From Xenorhabdus ishibashii (GTDB taxonomy: Bacteria; Pseudomonadota; Gammaproteobacteria; Enterobacterales; Enterobacteriaceae): DNA of 64,000 nt. The notes below the pieces were generated by a model. The model had not been told where the DNA came from. It did not search any database and saw only the letters and a list, made by a program, of their open reading frames with translations. The stretch spans positions 2,666,001 to 2,730,000 of the forward strand of contig NZ_NJAK01000001.1 of assembly GCF_002632755.1 (NCBI RefSeq), read 5' to 3'. How positions within the stretch are numbered: the stretch's first letter is position 1; every line of letters starts with the position of its first letter. The position numbers were made by a program, and so were the translations under genes. Below, piece after piece: positions 7,631 to 16,512 of this stretch.

Positions 7631-9202
7631 AATTTGCCCGAAATTGTTCACGGCATTCTCTCCCGTATCTGGCCGTTAGCCCTGTCTCCTATTCCACCGA
7701 CGACAATAGTACAATTTACGCCCACGGATGATGAACATCAGGGCACTGCCGAGATCCCGATCAGTACATCGGTGTCTGCCAGCCTTAACGGGCAGTTGAT
7801 CAACTTTAAAACCTGCCGTCCTTTGCATATTGAACCGTTGATTGTCCAGGAGCGCGCAGTCAGGAAAACGGGCACTCACAGTGAAATCATCCTGACCCTG
7901 TGCCAGACCGGCACGGCATCCCCGGTCTGGCAAAGCGGAGCCTTATCTTTTTTCCTCGGCACTGACACCGAAAAGGCCGCCCAGCTCAGTCTGTGGCTGG
8001 ATCAACATATTTGTGAGGTCAGCCTGAACACGCAGGGCAAGCAGCGAAAGCTGCGCGGTTTTCCTTATGGCTGGCATGATCTGCTTGATAGTCCGGTGCT
8101 GCCTGTGCCCAAAAATACGTATTCCGGCCTGCAACCGTTGGTGGAATATTATGCACTATCCCAACTGTATAACTTTGTCACGCTGGATATCAGCAGCAGT
8201 TGCGCAAAAGTCCCGCTGAATGACGATGGCACGTTTGAGCTGATTTTGCGTTTCGGGGGTGAATTGCCACTGGAGGATGTCGAGGGGGCATTTTTGTTGG
8301 GTTGTGTGCCGGCGATCCATCTGGAAAACCAGACCAGCCCGCCTGTCCGGTTGGAAGCCGGTAATCACTGCTATCCGCTGCCATTGGGGGGATCAGTGTG
8401 CTTGTACAGGCTGCGGGAGGTTCAGGTGGTGGTGCAGCCCGAAGACAGTGAGCAGCGTGGCACACCTTATCACTGGCTGCCGATTGAGCAGTTTGTTCCC
8501 GCCGGGCGTTTTTTCGATGACGATGCACAGCCCGACACGTTTTACTACCAGCTCCAGACTGAATCTGATTTTCTGGGCAGTATCCAACATCGGCTGTGCT
8601 TTTTTGATTTGGCCGGCAATCCGGCAAACAATCTGCCGGATATTGCTGTCTCGTGCTCTTTCATCGGCTACCATGAGCAGGCACTGAGGCTGGAACAAGG
8701 CGTAATTACCGTGACGCAAGAAAATTCGCCGTCTCATCTCAGCGTCCACAATATCACGCCGGTCACCACTGATTATCCGCCATTGTTACAGGAAAATAAC
8801 GGCTGGCCGCTGCTCTCCTGTCTTTCCAGCCCACCGATGATGCTGTTTGCCACCGACAGCCTGAAACAGTTTCTCCGGTTGTTTGACCCGTATGCTGACA
8901 CCCATCGCCCCTTGAGCCGTCAGTTCCAGCAACACATTGACGGCATTGTACAGGTGGAAGAGAGTCTGACTGACCGGATGCGGCGGGGGCGCCCCATTCG
9001 CGGGCATTTACTCTCACTGATGCTGAACCCTGATTGTTATCGTAATCAGGGAGAAATGTATCGCTTCTGCCGGTTAATCAATCAGGCGCTGGCTTGTTTT
9101 ATCACCCAATCTTCGTTTGTCATGCTGGAGATTTTTACGCCGGACAACAGTGAAGTGCTATGGCAGTTCTGGCATGTCGATGGATTACGCCCGGCCATGT
9201 AA
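7631..9202 (+). pseudogene. tssF: T6SS baseplate protein TssF, 5'-truncated
   Basis: About 520 codons of TssF (ImpG/VasA), a wedge component of the type VI secretion baseplate. The homology starts at LPEIVHGILSRIWP..PIPPTTIVQF, which lies about 60-80 residues into typical TssF proteins of roughly 600 residues. The C terminus is complete (LEIFTPDNSEVLWQFWHVDGL). The missing start is replaced by the head-to-head join with the cdiA remnant. A frame-compatible ATG at 7565 lies in cdiA sequence. No other structural tss gene is present, so this is a relic of a larger cluster and probably non-functional. Confidence 0.8.
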
Positions 9203-9235
9203 GGCATGCATGTCATAACCGATAAGGAATAAAAA

Positions 9236-9371
9236 ATGAAAAGTGGATTACGTTTTACCTGCCGTATCGCGGGTGTGCCGGAAGACACCTTTGCGGTTGG
9301 CGAATTTTCTCTACAGGAAGGATTATCCGAACTCTTTACCCTCAATCTGACACTGGTCAGAACGGGCAACA
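9236..9371 (+). pseudogene. vgrG 5' remnant
   Basis: The first 45 or so codons match the N terminus of the following VgrG (GEFSLQEGLSELFTLNLTLVR in both). After GN the reading becomes unrelated sequence and stops at 9442. The DNA of the two copies differs at many silent sites, so this is the stub of a second, older vgrG rather than a recent tandem duplication. Deletion of the rest probably removed a separate spike-effector module. Confidence 0.75.
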
Positions 9372-9422
9372 CGCGCAGAGATGTAAGCCATCATCCCATT
9401 ACAACAAGGAGCACCACAAAAC

Positions 9423-11453
9423 ATGATGAATATTACAGATAGACTTCCCATCGCTAAAAGTGGATTACGCTTTACTTTTCAGATAGCAGGATTGCCCGAA
9501 GGGACATTCAGCGTAGGGGAGTTTTCCCTTCAGGAAGGATTATCTGAGCTGTTTACCCTGAACCTGACGCTGGTCAGAGCCGGTAATCTGAATCCCTTTA
9601 AGCCACTGACAGAGATTAAGTTAACGTCGCTGCTGATGCAGGAAGCGGTATTGCAAATTTTTCACGGCCCATTGTTGCAACGCAAAATCACCGGGATCAT
9701 CTCCCACGCGGACTGGATCGGCACCGACGGCAATAAGACGCTCTATAGCGTCACCGTCCGCCCGGCACTCTGGTGTCTGACGCTGAATCAGGAGAGCCGT
9801 ATTTTCCATCAGCAAAATGTGCCGGCCATTCTGAGTGGCTTACTGAAAAAACATAAAGTCCGGGCCGATTCGAAACTCTACGATCCCCATCAGGACAGAG
9901 AATATGTTACCCAGAAGCGGGAGTCGGATTATGCCTTTTTCAGCCGGTTGGCAGCAGAAGAAGGCATCAGTTTCTGGTTCGAGGATGAAACCCTGTTTTT
10001 CAGCGACAGCCATTTAGGCATGACTGCGGGATTGCCGTTGACTTACAGCCCGCAACCGGAAACCGCGCTGGGTACAGATACGATTTATCAGGTACGACTG
10101 GGTGTCGGGATGAGTCCGCAACGCAGCCTTCACAAAGATTTTAACTACGATAATCCCCGCTATCACCTCTCCCATATGCAAAGCAGCGAGGGGTTTCGCG
10201 ATTTTGGCACCCAAACCCCCTATACCGTGTTTGAAAGTTACGGCCGTTTTCAGAAAGATGCCGCCGCCAAACCGTTTCTCAAATACCGCCATGACGCGCT
10301 GGATAACCAGAAACAGACCGGCAGCGGCAGCAGCAACTGCATCAAACTGATGCCGGGCAAAATCTTCGAAATCATCAGTCACCCACACCTGCCGCTCAAT
10401 GCCCGCTGGCAGATTGTCGGTATCAGCCATCACGGTCGCTGCCCGCAGGCACTGGGCGATAGCAGTGGTGATGGCACAACGCTCAGTAATCACTTCAGCT
10501 TTATTGATGGTCTCGCCGACTGGCGTCCGCCGTTCCATTACAGACCACAGGCTGATGGTGATGAAACCGCCACTGTCGTTGGGCCTGAGGGGGAAGAAAT
10601 CTTCGTCAATAAAGATGGGGCTATCAAAGTGCATTTCCACTGGAACCGCTATGACAAAGCGGATGACGGTGCTTCCTGCTGGGTACGGGTGGCACATGGC
10701 TGGAACGGCAACGGTTTTGGCTTTATGGCCATCCCGCGTATCGGACAGGAAGTGATTATTTCCTATCTCAACGGGGATATTGATCGGCCGATTGTTACCG
10801 GCTGTGTTTATAACGGCCTGAACCGCCCGCCACTGGATTTACCGGCGCAGAAAACCCGCACGACCTTCAGAACCAAAACCCACAAAGGCAAAGGTTTTAA
10901 TGAACTGCGGTTTGAGGATGCGAAAGGCAGTGAGGAAATCTATCTCCATGGCCAGAAAGACCTGACTGCACATATCGAAAACGATGCCTACTGGCATATC
11001 AAACATGACCAGAAGAGCCGCATCGATAACAACCGTTACCACGATATCCGCGCCGATGACCATCATCAGGTCGCCGGTTCGCGCAAAATCACCACCGAAG
11101 GGGATGTCTCCCACCGGATTGCCGGCAGCCAGCATACTCAGACCGGGGATGCGACCGTCATTGACAGCGGACAGGAAATCCATCTGAAAAGCGGCGGCAA
11201 AGTGGTGCTGGAAGCGGCAGCCGAAATCACCCTGAAAGTGGGCGGCAGTTTTCTGAAAGTCACACCGGGCGGCATTCTCTGCTCACCGATTAATGTTGGG
11301 CAAGGTTCAGGCGGCAGCGGGCGCGGGGTTTCACTGCAATTACCGGAGGGGGTGGAGCCATTGCCAATGGTGGAATTTCCGGCTCATCCATATTGCCCAT
11401 TACTGGCTCAGCAGGATGTCAGTCCGGTGATTAAACCCGCCAAAAAGGAATAA
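9423..11453 (+). CDS. vgrG: T6SS spike protein VgrG (TssI)
   Basis: A 676-residue VgrG with the gp27-like N-terminal part (QEGLSELFTLNL, later AAEEGISFWFEDE), the gp5-like OB-fold (VHFHWNRYDKADD...SCWVRVAHGWNG, IPRIGQEVIISYLNGD) and a C-terminal beta-helix region of repeated short strands. It ends shortly after the needle (PAKKE), so there is no fused effector domain. An AAGGAG site at 9408-9413 precedes the ATG/ATG pair (9423/9426). It starts the cargo module with the adaptor gene 5 bases downstream. It would trimerise at the tip of the Hcp tube and carry the lipase. Confidence 0.95.
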   Translation: MMNITDRLPIAKSGLRFTFQIAGLPEGTFSVGEFSLQEGLSELFTLNLTLVRAGNLNPFKPLTEIKLTSLLMQEAVLQIFHGPLLQRKITGIISHADWIGTDGNKTLYSVTVRPALWCLTLNQESRIFHQQNVPAILSGLLKKHKVRADSKLYDPHQDREYVTQKRESDYAFFSRLAAEEGISFWFEDETLFFSDSHLGMTAGLPLTYSPQPETALGTDTIYQVRLGVGMSPQRSLHKDFNYDNPRYHLSHMQSSEGFRDFGTQTPYTVFESYGRFQKDAAAKPFLKYRHDALDNQKQTGSGSSNCIKLMPGKIFEIISHPHLPLNARWQIVGISHHGRCPQALGDSSGDGTTLSNHFSFIDGLADWRPPFHYRPQADGDETATVVGPEGEEIFVNKDGAIKVHFHWNRYDKADDGASCWVRVAHGWNGNGFGFMAIPRIGQEVIISYLNGDIDRPIVTGCVYNGLNRPPLDLPAQKTRTTFRTKTHKGKGFNELRFEDAKGSEEIYLHGQKDLTAHIENDAYWHIKHDQKSRIDNNRYHDIRADDHHQVAGSRKITTEGDVSHRIAGSQHTQTGDATVIDSGQEIHLKSGGKVVLEAAAEITLKVGGSFLKVTPGGILCSPINVGQGSGGSGRGVSLQLPEGVEPLPMVEFPAHPYCPLLAQQDVSPVIKPAKKE

Positions 11454-11458
11454 TCATA

Positions 11459-12259
11459 ATGACGGAAGAGACGATGACAGAAACTACAACAAGCTGGCAG
11501 GCATGGCTGAATAAACCCAATGATGCCCCGGTATTCTTTATTCTCAATTCTCTGGCGCAACCCAATCCGATCGATCAGTTTTATCGCAATGATTGGGTCG
11601 AACAAGCATTTCCGCTCTACAGTGGTACACCAATGCACAAGATGTTGAAACAAAGCCCATGGCTGGTACAGGCAAAAAGCCACGGGTTATTCCAGATAGG
11701 GGAAATACTAGATCGCCACGCACTCAGTGATAACAGTTGGGGCTGGGCGTACCGCAGCACTATGTCGTGGCAGAAGCAGCTTGTTCACTGGCAACACCGC
11801 CAGTTAGTGATGATGAATGGCGAACAGGTGCTGTTTCGCATCATGGACGCCCGCGTTTTCGGTGCGATGGTGCCCGCTTTCACGGTCAGCGACTGGTCCC
11901 TGATGTTATCACCGGTGACAGAACTGATGATCGACACACCACAGCCGATGTGGTTTTGCCGTCCCGAAGCCTGTGGTGAAGGTAACAGTAAAATCCCGTT
12001 TACTCTGGGTGAACACCTGCTGACAGTCTGGTTGCGATCCCCTTACGGTCTGAAAGTGTTAAGTAGTTCACTTTATGATGATTTATGGGAAAACCACGGT
12101 GAAATGGCGAAACAACTGGATCAGCCTGTGGGTAGTCTGGAACTACGAATAGAACAGTGGTTGCAGCAAAGAATTGAAGCGGGCCAATACGTTGAGAAAA
12201 TCTCTGGTCAGGATTATCTGTTGGCGATGGTACAAGAAAAAGAACAGGAGAAAGATTGA
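11459..12259 (+). CDS. DUF4123 T6SS adaptor/chaperone
   Basis: A 266-residue protein with the DUF4123 pattern: FFILNSLAQPNPIDQFY near the N terminus, SPWLVQ, WGWAYRSTMSWQKQLVHWQHR and FRIMDARVFGAMVPAF. DUF4123 proteins load specific effectors onto a cognate VgrG. It sits between vgrG and the lipase gene and overlaps the latter by one base (TGATG), implying coupled translation and a dedicated partnership. The start has AAGGA 10 bases upstream; a second ATG at 11474 is less well placed. Confidence 0.88.
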   Translation: MTEETMTETTTSWQAWLNKPNDAPVFFILNSLAQPNPIDQFYRNDWVEQAFPLYSGTPMHKMLKQSPWLVQAKSHGLFQIGEILDRHALSDNSWGWAYRSTMSWQKQLVHWQHRQLVMMNGEQVLFRIMDARVFGAMVPAFTVSDWSLMLSPVTELMIDTPQPMWFCRPEACGEGNSKIPFTLGEHLLTVWLRSPYGLKVLSSSLYDDLWENHGEMAKQLDQPVGSLELRIEQWLQQRIEAGQYVEKISGQDYLLAMVQEKEQEKD

Positions 12260-14154
12260 TGAGTAATGCAAATTCGATTTATTGTCATGATTGTCAGGCC
12301 ATGTTAAAGAACAAAATAGAAATTCAGCTTGTCGATGAACATAATAAACCCATAGCCAATATGCCCTATACATTAAAAAATAGAAAAATCACGCGCAAAG
12401 GAATAACAGACGGAAATGGTATGATCCGGGAAGAACAATTATTGGCTTCCCCTTTACGTTTATTTCTCAGTGGGCAAGAACTTGCCGATGAAATGGAAAA
12501 ACGCCCACTGAGAACGAAGCGTAACAGTGAATACACTCGCTCTACCGAAGCCATGAAAGCCATTTCACCAGTTTTTAAAGAGAGCTTGGAATCAGGCCGC
12601 AAGTATCATTATGCAAAGATTGGTGAATTGGTTGATAAAATGCCAGTTATCGAAAAATGGAAAGAAGAAAATCCTCTTCCAAGCTACCATTTTCCTGATA
12701 GTGAACCACAGGGCCTTGAAGTTTATCCATCATATTTAGGCGAATATCGCTATGTTATTGAAATATGTCCATTTAGGGCATGGTCTTTGTTGTTACATCA
12801 TCAAAAAGACTATTCATTAGTTAATGCTTATAACCTCTCACTAATGAGTATATTAACTTATGCCGAAGATACTGAAAATTACTTAGGTTCAGTCACAAAC
12901 CTCTTCCAAAAACAGTTGCTCGATCTGTCACGTTCACCTCATAGGGTCAATGACCAATCTTTTTCCCCAGTGGTTTATGATGTTCCATTTAGTGATCGCT
13001 ATACTGAGGTCGTCTACATTGACTCAAATAAACAAAAAATTCCTCAGGGTCACACCCAACTTTTTTACGTAGCAAACAAGAAGGAAGTTATTATTGGATG
13101 GCGTGGTACTGAAATGACGGAAACAAAGGATCTTCTCACAGATGGAACATTCCAGCCGCTAGAATTAGGCTGTACACCTCAAGGTGTATGTAGTGGTTTT
13201 AGCGAAAAAGGGAAAGTTCATAAAGGTTTTTGGGATGCCTTCCATCTTGTCACAGAAATCCAAGTACCTAAAAGAGACGATGGAAAAACAGTATTTGAAC
13301 ATATCATTGAGTTAACACAAAATAAAAAACTATTCGTCTGCGGTCATAGTTTGGGTGGTGCCCTCGCCTTGTTACATAGCGCACAACTCAAATCCTATAA
13401 TCCCTGCCTTTATACCTACGGTATGCCGCGTTTATTCACCCAAAGTGCAGTGCAGGAACTCATTGAAATTATTCACTATCGTCATGTTAATGAAGATGAT
13501 TTCGTTCCTTCTGTACCCTTTAAAAAAGATATGGATAATATAGCTCTTCAAACTGATTCTAAATTTTTAGGGTACACAATCGAGGTATTTGATACACCTA
13601 TTGGTTCAATAATACCTGCTAGCTGGCTTTTTGCAAAAAGTATCAAATTCCTCAACCATGAGGATGAGTCCTTTTTACATCATGGTAAATTAGTTTACTT
13701 TTATGCTCTCCCTAATTCAGAGTCAAAACTGTATTTACTTCCGGAGTTAAATGAAAAAACCAGAAAAGAGACTAAAGAATTTATTGAACAACAGACCAAA
13801 GTAGATAAATACAGAGAGCAAGAGGTACGTTCATTTTTTCAAGGTGACGAAAATCCTACAGGCAAGCGTGGGACAGGCCTTCTTGACCATAGTAGCGCCT
13901 TATATGCTGAATATATTGATAAGAGATTGCGAGAACTGTGCACTCTTTCACCGGATAAAAAATTGCAAAGGAAGCAGGAAGATTTATCATTTCTTGAAAG
14001 TGAACCGCATTCGATTCGCGCAGTATTTCAAAGAAAAAAAATCAGAGAATATTATTTCTTAAGAGAAATAGATAATCAATTAATGATAACTCTAGAAGTA
14101 ACTAAAAACGATAAAAGAGGCCCAATAGCCTTACAACGTTACTCTGAGAAATGA
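12259..14154 (+). CDS. T6SS lipase effector (class 3 lipase, Tle-like)
   Basis: A 631-residue protein. The N-terminal roughly 80 residues (IQLVDEHNKPIANMPYTL...GITDGNGMI) look like the small beta-sandwich often fused to VgrG/PAAR-delivered effectors, preceded by a CHDC pair that could bind metal. The core is an alpha/beta hydrolase of the class 3 lipase type with GHSLGGA around Ser364, preceded by VIIGWRGTE and followed by a conserved YGMPR. The charged C-terminal roughly 150 residues are unassigned. It probably hydrolyses membrane phospholipids of target cells. There is no signal peptide, as expected for tube-delivered cargo. AGGAG lies 8 bases before ATG 12259. The gene is AT-richer than vgrG, suggesting a cassette acquired separately. 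Confidence 0.85.
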   Translation: MSNANSIYCHDCQAMLKNKIEIQLVDEHNKPIANMPYTLKNRKITRKGITDGNGMIREEQLLASPLRLFLSGQELADEMEKRPLRTKRNSEYTRSTEAMKAISPVFKESLESGRKYHYAKIGELVDKMPVIEKWKEENPLPSYHFPDSEPQGLEVYPSYLGEYRYVIEICPFRAWSLLLHHQKDYSLVNAYNLSLMSILTYAEDTENYLGSVTNLFQKQLLDLSRSPHRVNDQSFSPVVYDVPFSDRYTEVVYIDSNKQKIPQGHTQLFYVANKKEVIIGWRGTEMTETKDLLTDGTFQPLELGCTPQGVCSGFSEKGKVHKGFWDAFHLVTEIQVPKRDDGKTVFEHIIELTQNKKLFVCGHSLGGALALLHSAQLKSYNPCLYTYGMPRLFTQSAVQELIEIIHYRHVNEDDFVPSVPFKKDMDNIALQTDSKFLGYTIEVFDTPIGSIIPASWLFAKSIKFLNHEDESFLHHGKLVYFYALPNSESKLYLLPELNEKTRKETKEFIEQQTKVDKYREQEVRSFFQGDENPTGKRGTGLLDHSSALYAEYIDKRLRELCTLSPDKKLQRKQEDLSFLESEPHSIRAVFQRKKIREYYFLREIDNQLMITLEVTKNDKRGPIALQRYSEK

Positions 14155-14166
14155 TAAAAGGATAAT

Positions 14167-14976
14167 ATGAGGCTAATAATGAAATTAATATTCAGACTAT
14201 TAACAATATTACCACTTGTCCTGTGCTTAACAGGATGTGAATTCATATCTAATACTATTTCAAGTTACTGGCAGACTTATAAAGATAAGTCTGAACCATT
14301 TTCACCACCTGAAAAAAATCAATGGATTACAGTTGAAGGTATTGCTCCTCCAAATACGAAACCTAATTTAGACAGTATTTATGCTTCAAATAGGTGTCTT
14401 GCGACTCATAATACCGCAGGTGGAACACTCTATCACCTACCTAAATATCACTGGAACAGATTTAATATTTTAGTAGATCCTGTAACAGGTTATTTTAAAG
14501 AAAAAATACCTCTTAATGGTGGAGGTTGGTGTCAATGGCAGATTGATAATATTGAATTAGCTATTGAGTATACTAACGTTAGCCATCTGATGAAGAATGC
14601 TGTATCGCGAGGTAGGGCTGGAATAAATGTATATATCAATGGTGCAAGAAAACCTAGTGACATGAAAAAATTCGAAAATATCATTGATTATAGGCCGACT
14701 ATTTATCCAGTCTTAAGAAAAAGTTTTGTTACAGGTAATACTAATCAAATAGGTCTTTATTCTGGGAGGGAACTAACCTTTTTTGAATTAATTCTACAGC
14801 AAAAAAATGAATGGAAAATAAAATACATACCAACTTTAGATGAAACTAAAATGCCAAAAATTATTATACCAGGAGGTAATAAACCATCCAGAGTTGAATA
14901 TCCTGATGGTAAGGTTGATTTAGATAGGGATTCTATTGATTATTGGAAAATAAATAATACATCCCAATTGGAATAG
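14167..14976 (+). CDS. Lipoprotein, probable lipase immunity protein
   Basis: A 269-residue protein with a lipoprotein signal: basic start, hydrophobic stretch, then LCLTGC with the Cys to be lipidated near residue 24. The mature part would face the periplasm, where the lipase effector acts. It starts 12 bases after the lipase stop and has the same AT-rich composition, the standard effector-immunity pairing for Tle enzymes. I do not recognise the family; it has a WCQWQIDNIELAIEY central segment. AAAGG precedes the ATG. Immunity is inferred from location, localisation and strand. Confidence 0.65.
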   Translation: MRLIMKLIFRLLTILPLVLCLTGCEFISNTISSYWQTYKDKSEPFSPPEKNQWITVEGIAPPNTKPNLDSIYASNRCLATHNTAGGTLYHLPKYHWNRFNILVDPVTGYFKEKIPLNGGGWCQWQIDNIELAIEYTNVSHLMKNAVSRGRAGINVYINGARKPSDMKKFENIIDYRPTIYPVLRKSFVTGNTNQIGLYSGRELTFFELILQQKNEWKIKYIPTLDETKMPKIIIPGGNKPSRVEYPDGKVDLDRDSIDYWKINNTSQLE

Positions 14977-15200
14977 TAATTAATATTTATTAAAACCACC
15001 TCAGCATCAGAACATTCCATGATTTATTTATAGTTTCTGATGTTGTGGTTGATATCAATCATTGATAACTAATTTTTTCATACATGAGGTTCAATATGGC
15101 AACCAAAGCCGTTATTCTATTAAACGACACCACCGATCACGGTGGAAAAGTAATTAACCCGAATTCTGGATAAGAAATTGACGAGAAGCCTGTTCCAGGA

Positions 15201-16455
15201 CAGGGCGGGATTCCACTTTGTATTAAGTTTAATCAAATATAAGCTGACTACGGAATTCCGCTGACCACATTGCTCTTCGGCGTTTAGCGGCCTGACTGTC
15301 CTTTATACTGGTATTTTGTTTAATCACATTTAATGCAATTCGATTAAAAAGGGCCATTTGTGCCGCCCCATCAGGATCTTTCAGCGAGATTGCATCTTCC
15401 CGAAAAGTGACGTCCAAAACCCAGTGCAGCTCATTTTCCACCGACCAATGCTTTCTTATTGCCGTGGCCGCTAGCTCCGCATCTAAAGGGAGTGAACTGA
15501 CATACCAGCGTGAATCACGGTGAGGGGGGTGGCCTTTCACACTTCGTTCACTGACCACTTCGATAACCGATTGTATTGAAGGCCATTTTGCCTGAAATTC
15601 TTCTGACAACGTCGCACTAATTTGCATAACATGACGGAACTCCTCTCGTCCATGACCACTGCTTTTTTCTGTAAATTCAACAAGTTCATGACTTTCATAA
15701 TGTGCAGCAAAATGGGATTTAACAAACTCAGCCAGACTTTTTTGATTACCTTTGACACCCACAATAAAATCGCCGCCTCGTTGGGTAATTAACTCAAGGG
15801 TTTCTTTCTGACAATGCAGGGCATCCATCGTGACTACAGCCCCATCAAGCGCCAATAATTCAATGAGTTGCCTTGCGACTGGGCCTTCTTTCCCTTTACT
15901 TTCTGCGACCCGATGATATAGGGCAACACCGGACTCGACATCATAAGCACTGACCACATGGAGGGCTTCAAACAGGGTGCCTTTGCAAGTGCCTCTCATC
16001 GTTTTTCCGTCAATAGCGATAAGGCTTCTCCCTGCCTTGACCCGGCGCTGGTTGATCCAGTCATAAAAGGCTTCAACCAGTGCATCCTGCTCTATCATTT
16101 TGATAATATTAGCAATACAGTGACGACGAGGAATGCCATGAGTAAAGCGCGTATATTTTTTAAGCCACTCAATTTGTATCTCACCAAACTCTTGAATCGC
16201 TTTCCAGCCAGAAGCCCCGCATAACACGGCTGCAAAAGCCAAAAAAATCACATCCATTAACTCATGCTTTTTATTGATATCAGAACGCGGGTCATCGATC
16301 TTACTGATAAAGTTAAAAATACTCATTATTACGATCGCTATTTTTATGGAATAGCGTGATCTTATCGTTTTAATGAGAGAAAGAGCTATAAGAAGTTATA
16401 TTCTGGTCTTTATTTAACCTAAATAGCCTTACTAAATATATGAGATCTCACCCTG
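15201..16455 (-). mobile_element. ISAs1-family insertion sequence (1,255 bp)
   Basis: It is bounded by imperfect inverted repeats (CAGGGCGGGAT left; CAGGGTGAGAT right, reverse complement) and a perfect 10-bp target duplication TGTTCCAGGA (15191-15200 and 16456-16465). That size is typical of the family. It lies inside the left, untranslated part of the IS982 element, so it arrived after the IS982 insertion in PAAR. Confidence 0.9.
15229..16326 (-). CDS. ISAs1-family transposase
   Basis: A 365-residue DDE transposase of the ISAs1 type (H-repeat-like). It has the N-terminal DPRSDINKKHELMDVIFLA segment, then catalytic Asp in LIAIDGKTMRGT, Asp in VVTMDALHCQK and Glu in WSVENELHWVLDVTF. It is full length with no internal stop and probably active. 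Confidence 0.92.
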   Translation of the reverse strand: MSIFNFISKIDDPRSDINKKHELMDVIFLAFAAVLCGASGWKAIQEFGEIQIEWLKKYTRFTHGIPRRHCIANIIKMIEQDALVEAFYDWINQRRVKAGRSLIAIDGKTMRGTCKGTLFEALHVVSAYDVESGVALYHRVAESKGKEGPVARQLIELLALDGAVVTMDALHCQKETLELITQRGGDFIVGVKGNQKSLAEFVKSHFAAHYESHELVEFTEKSSGHGREEFRHVMQISATLSEEFQAKWPSIQSVIEVVSERSVKGHPPHRDSRWYVSSLPLDAELAATAIRKHWSVENELHWVLDVTFREDAISLKDPDGAAQMALFNRIALNVIKQNTSIKDSQAAKRRRAMWSAEFRSQLIFD

Positions 16456-16512
16456 TGTTCCAGGAGCAAAGTTTTGGTGCACACCGAAAACAACTCCGAG
16501 GGGGAACAGGCT

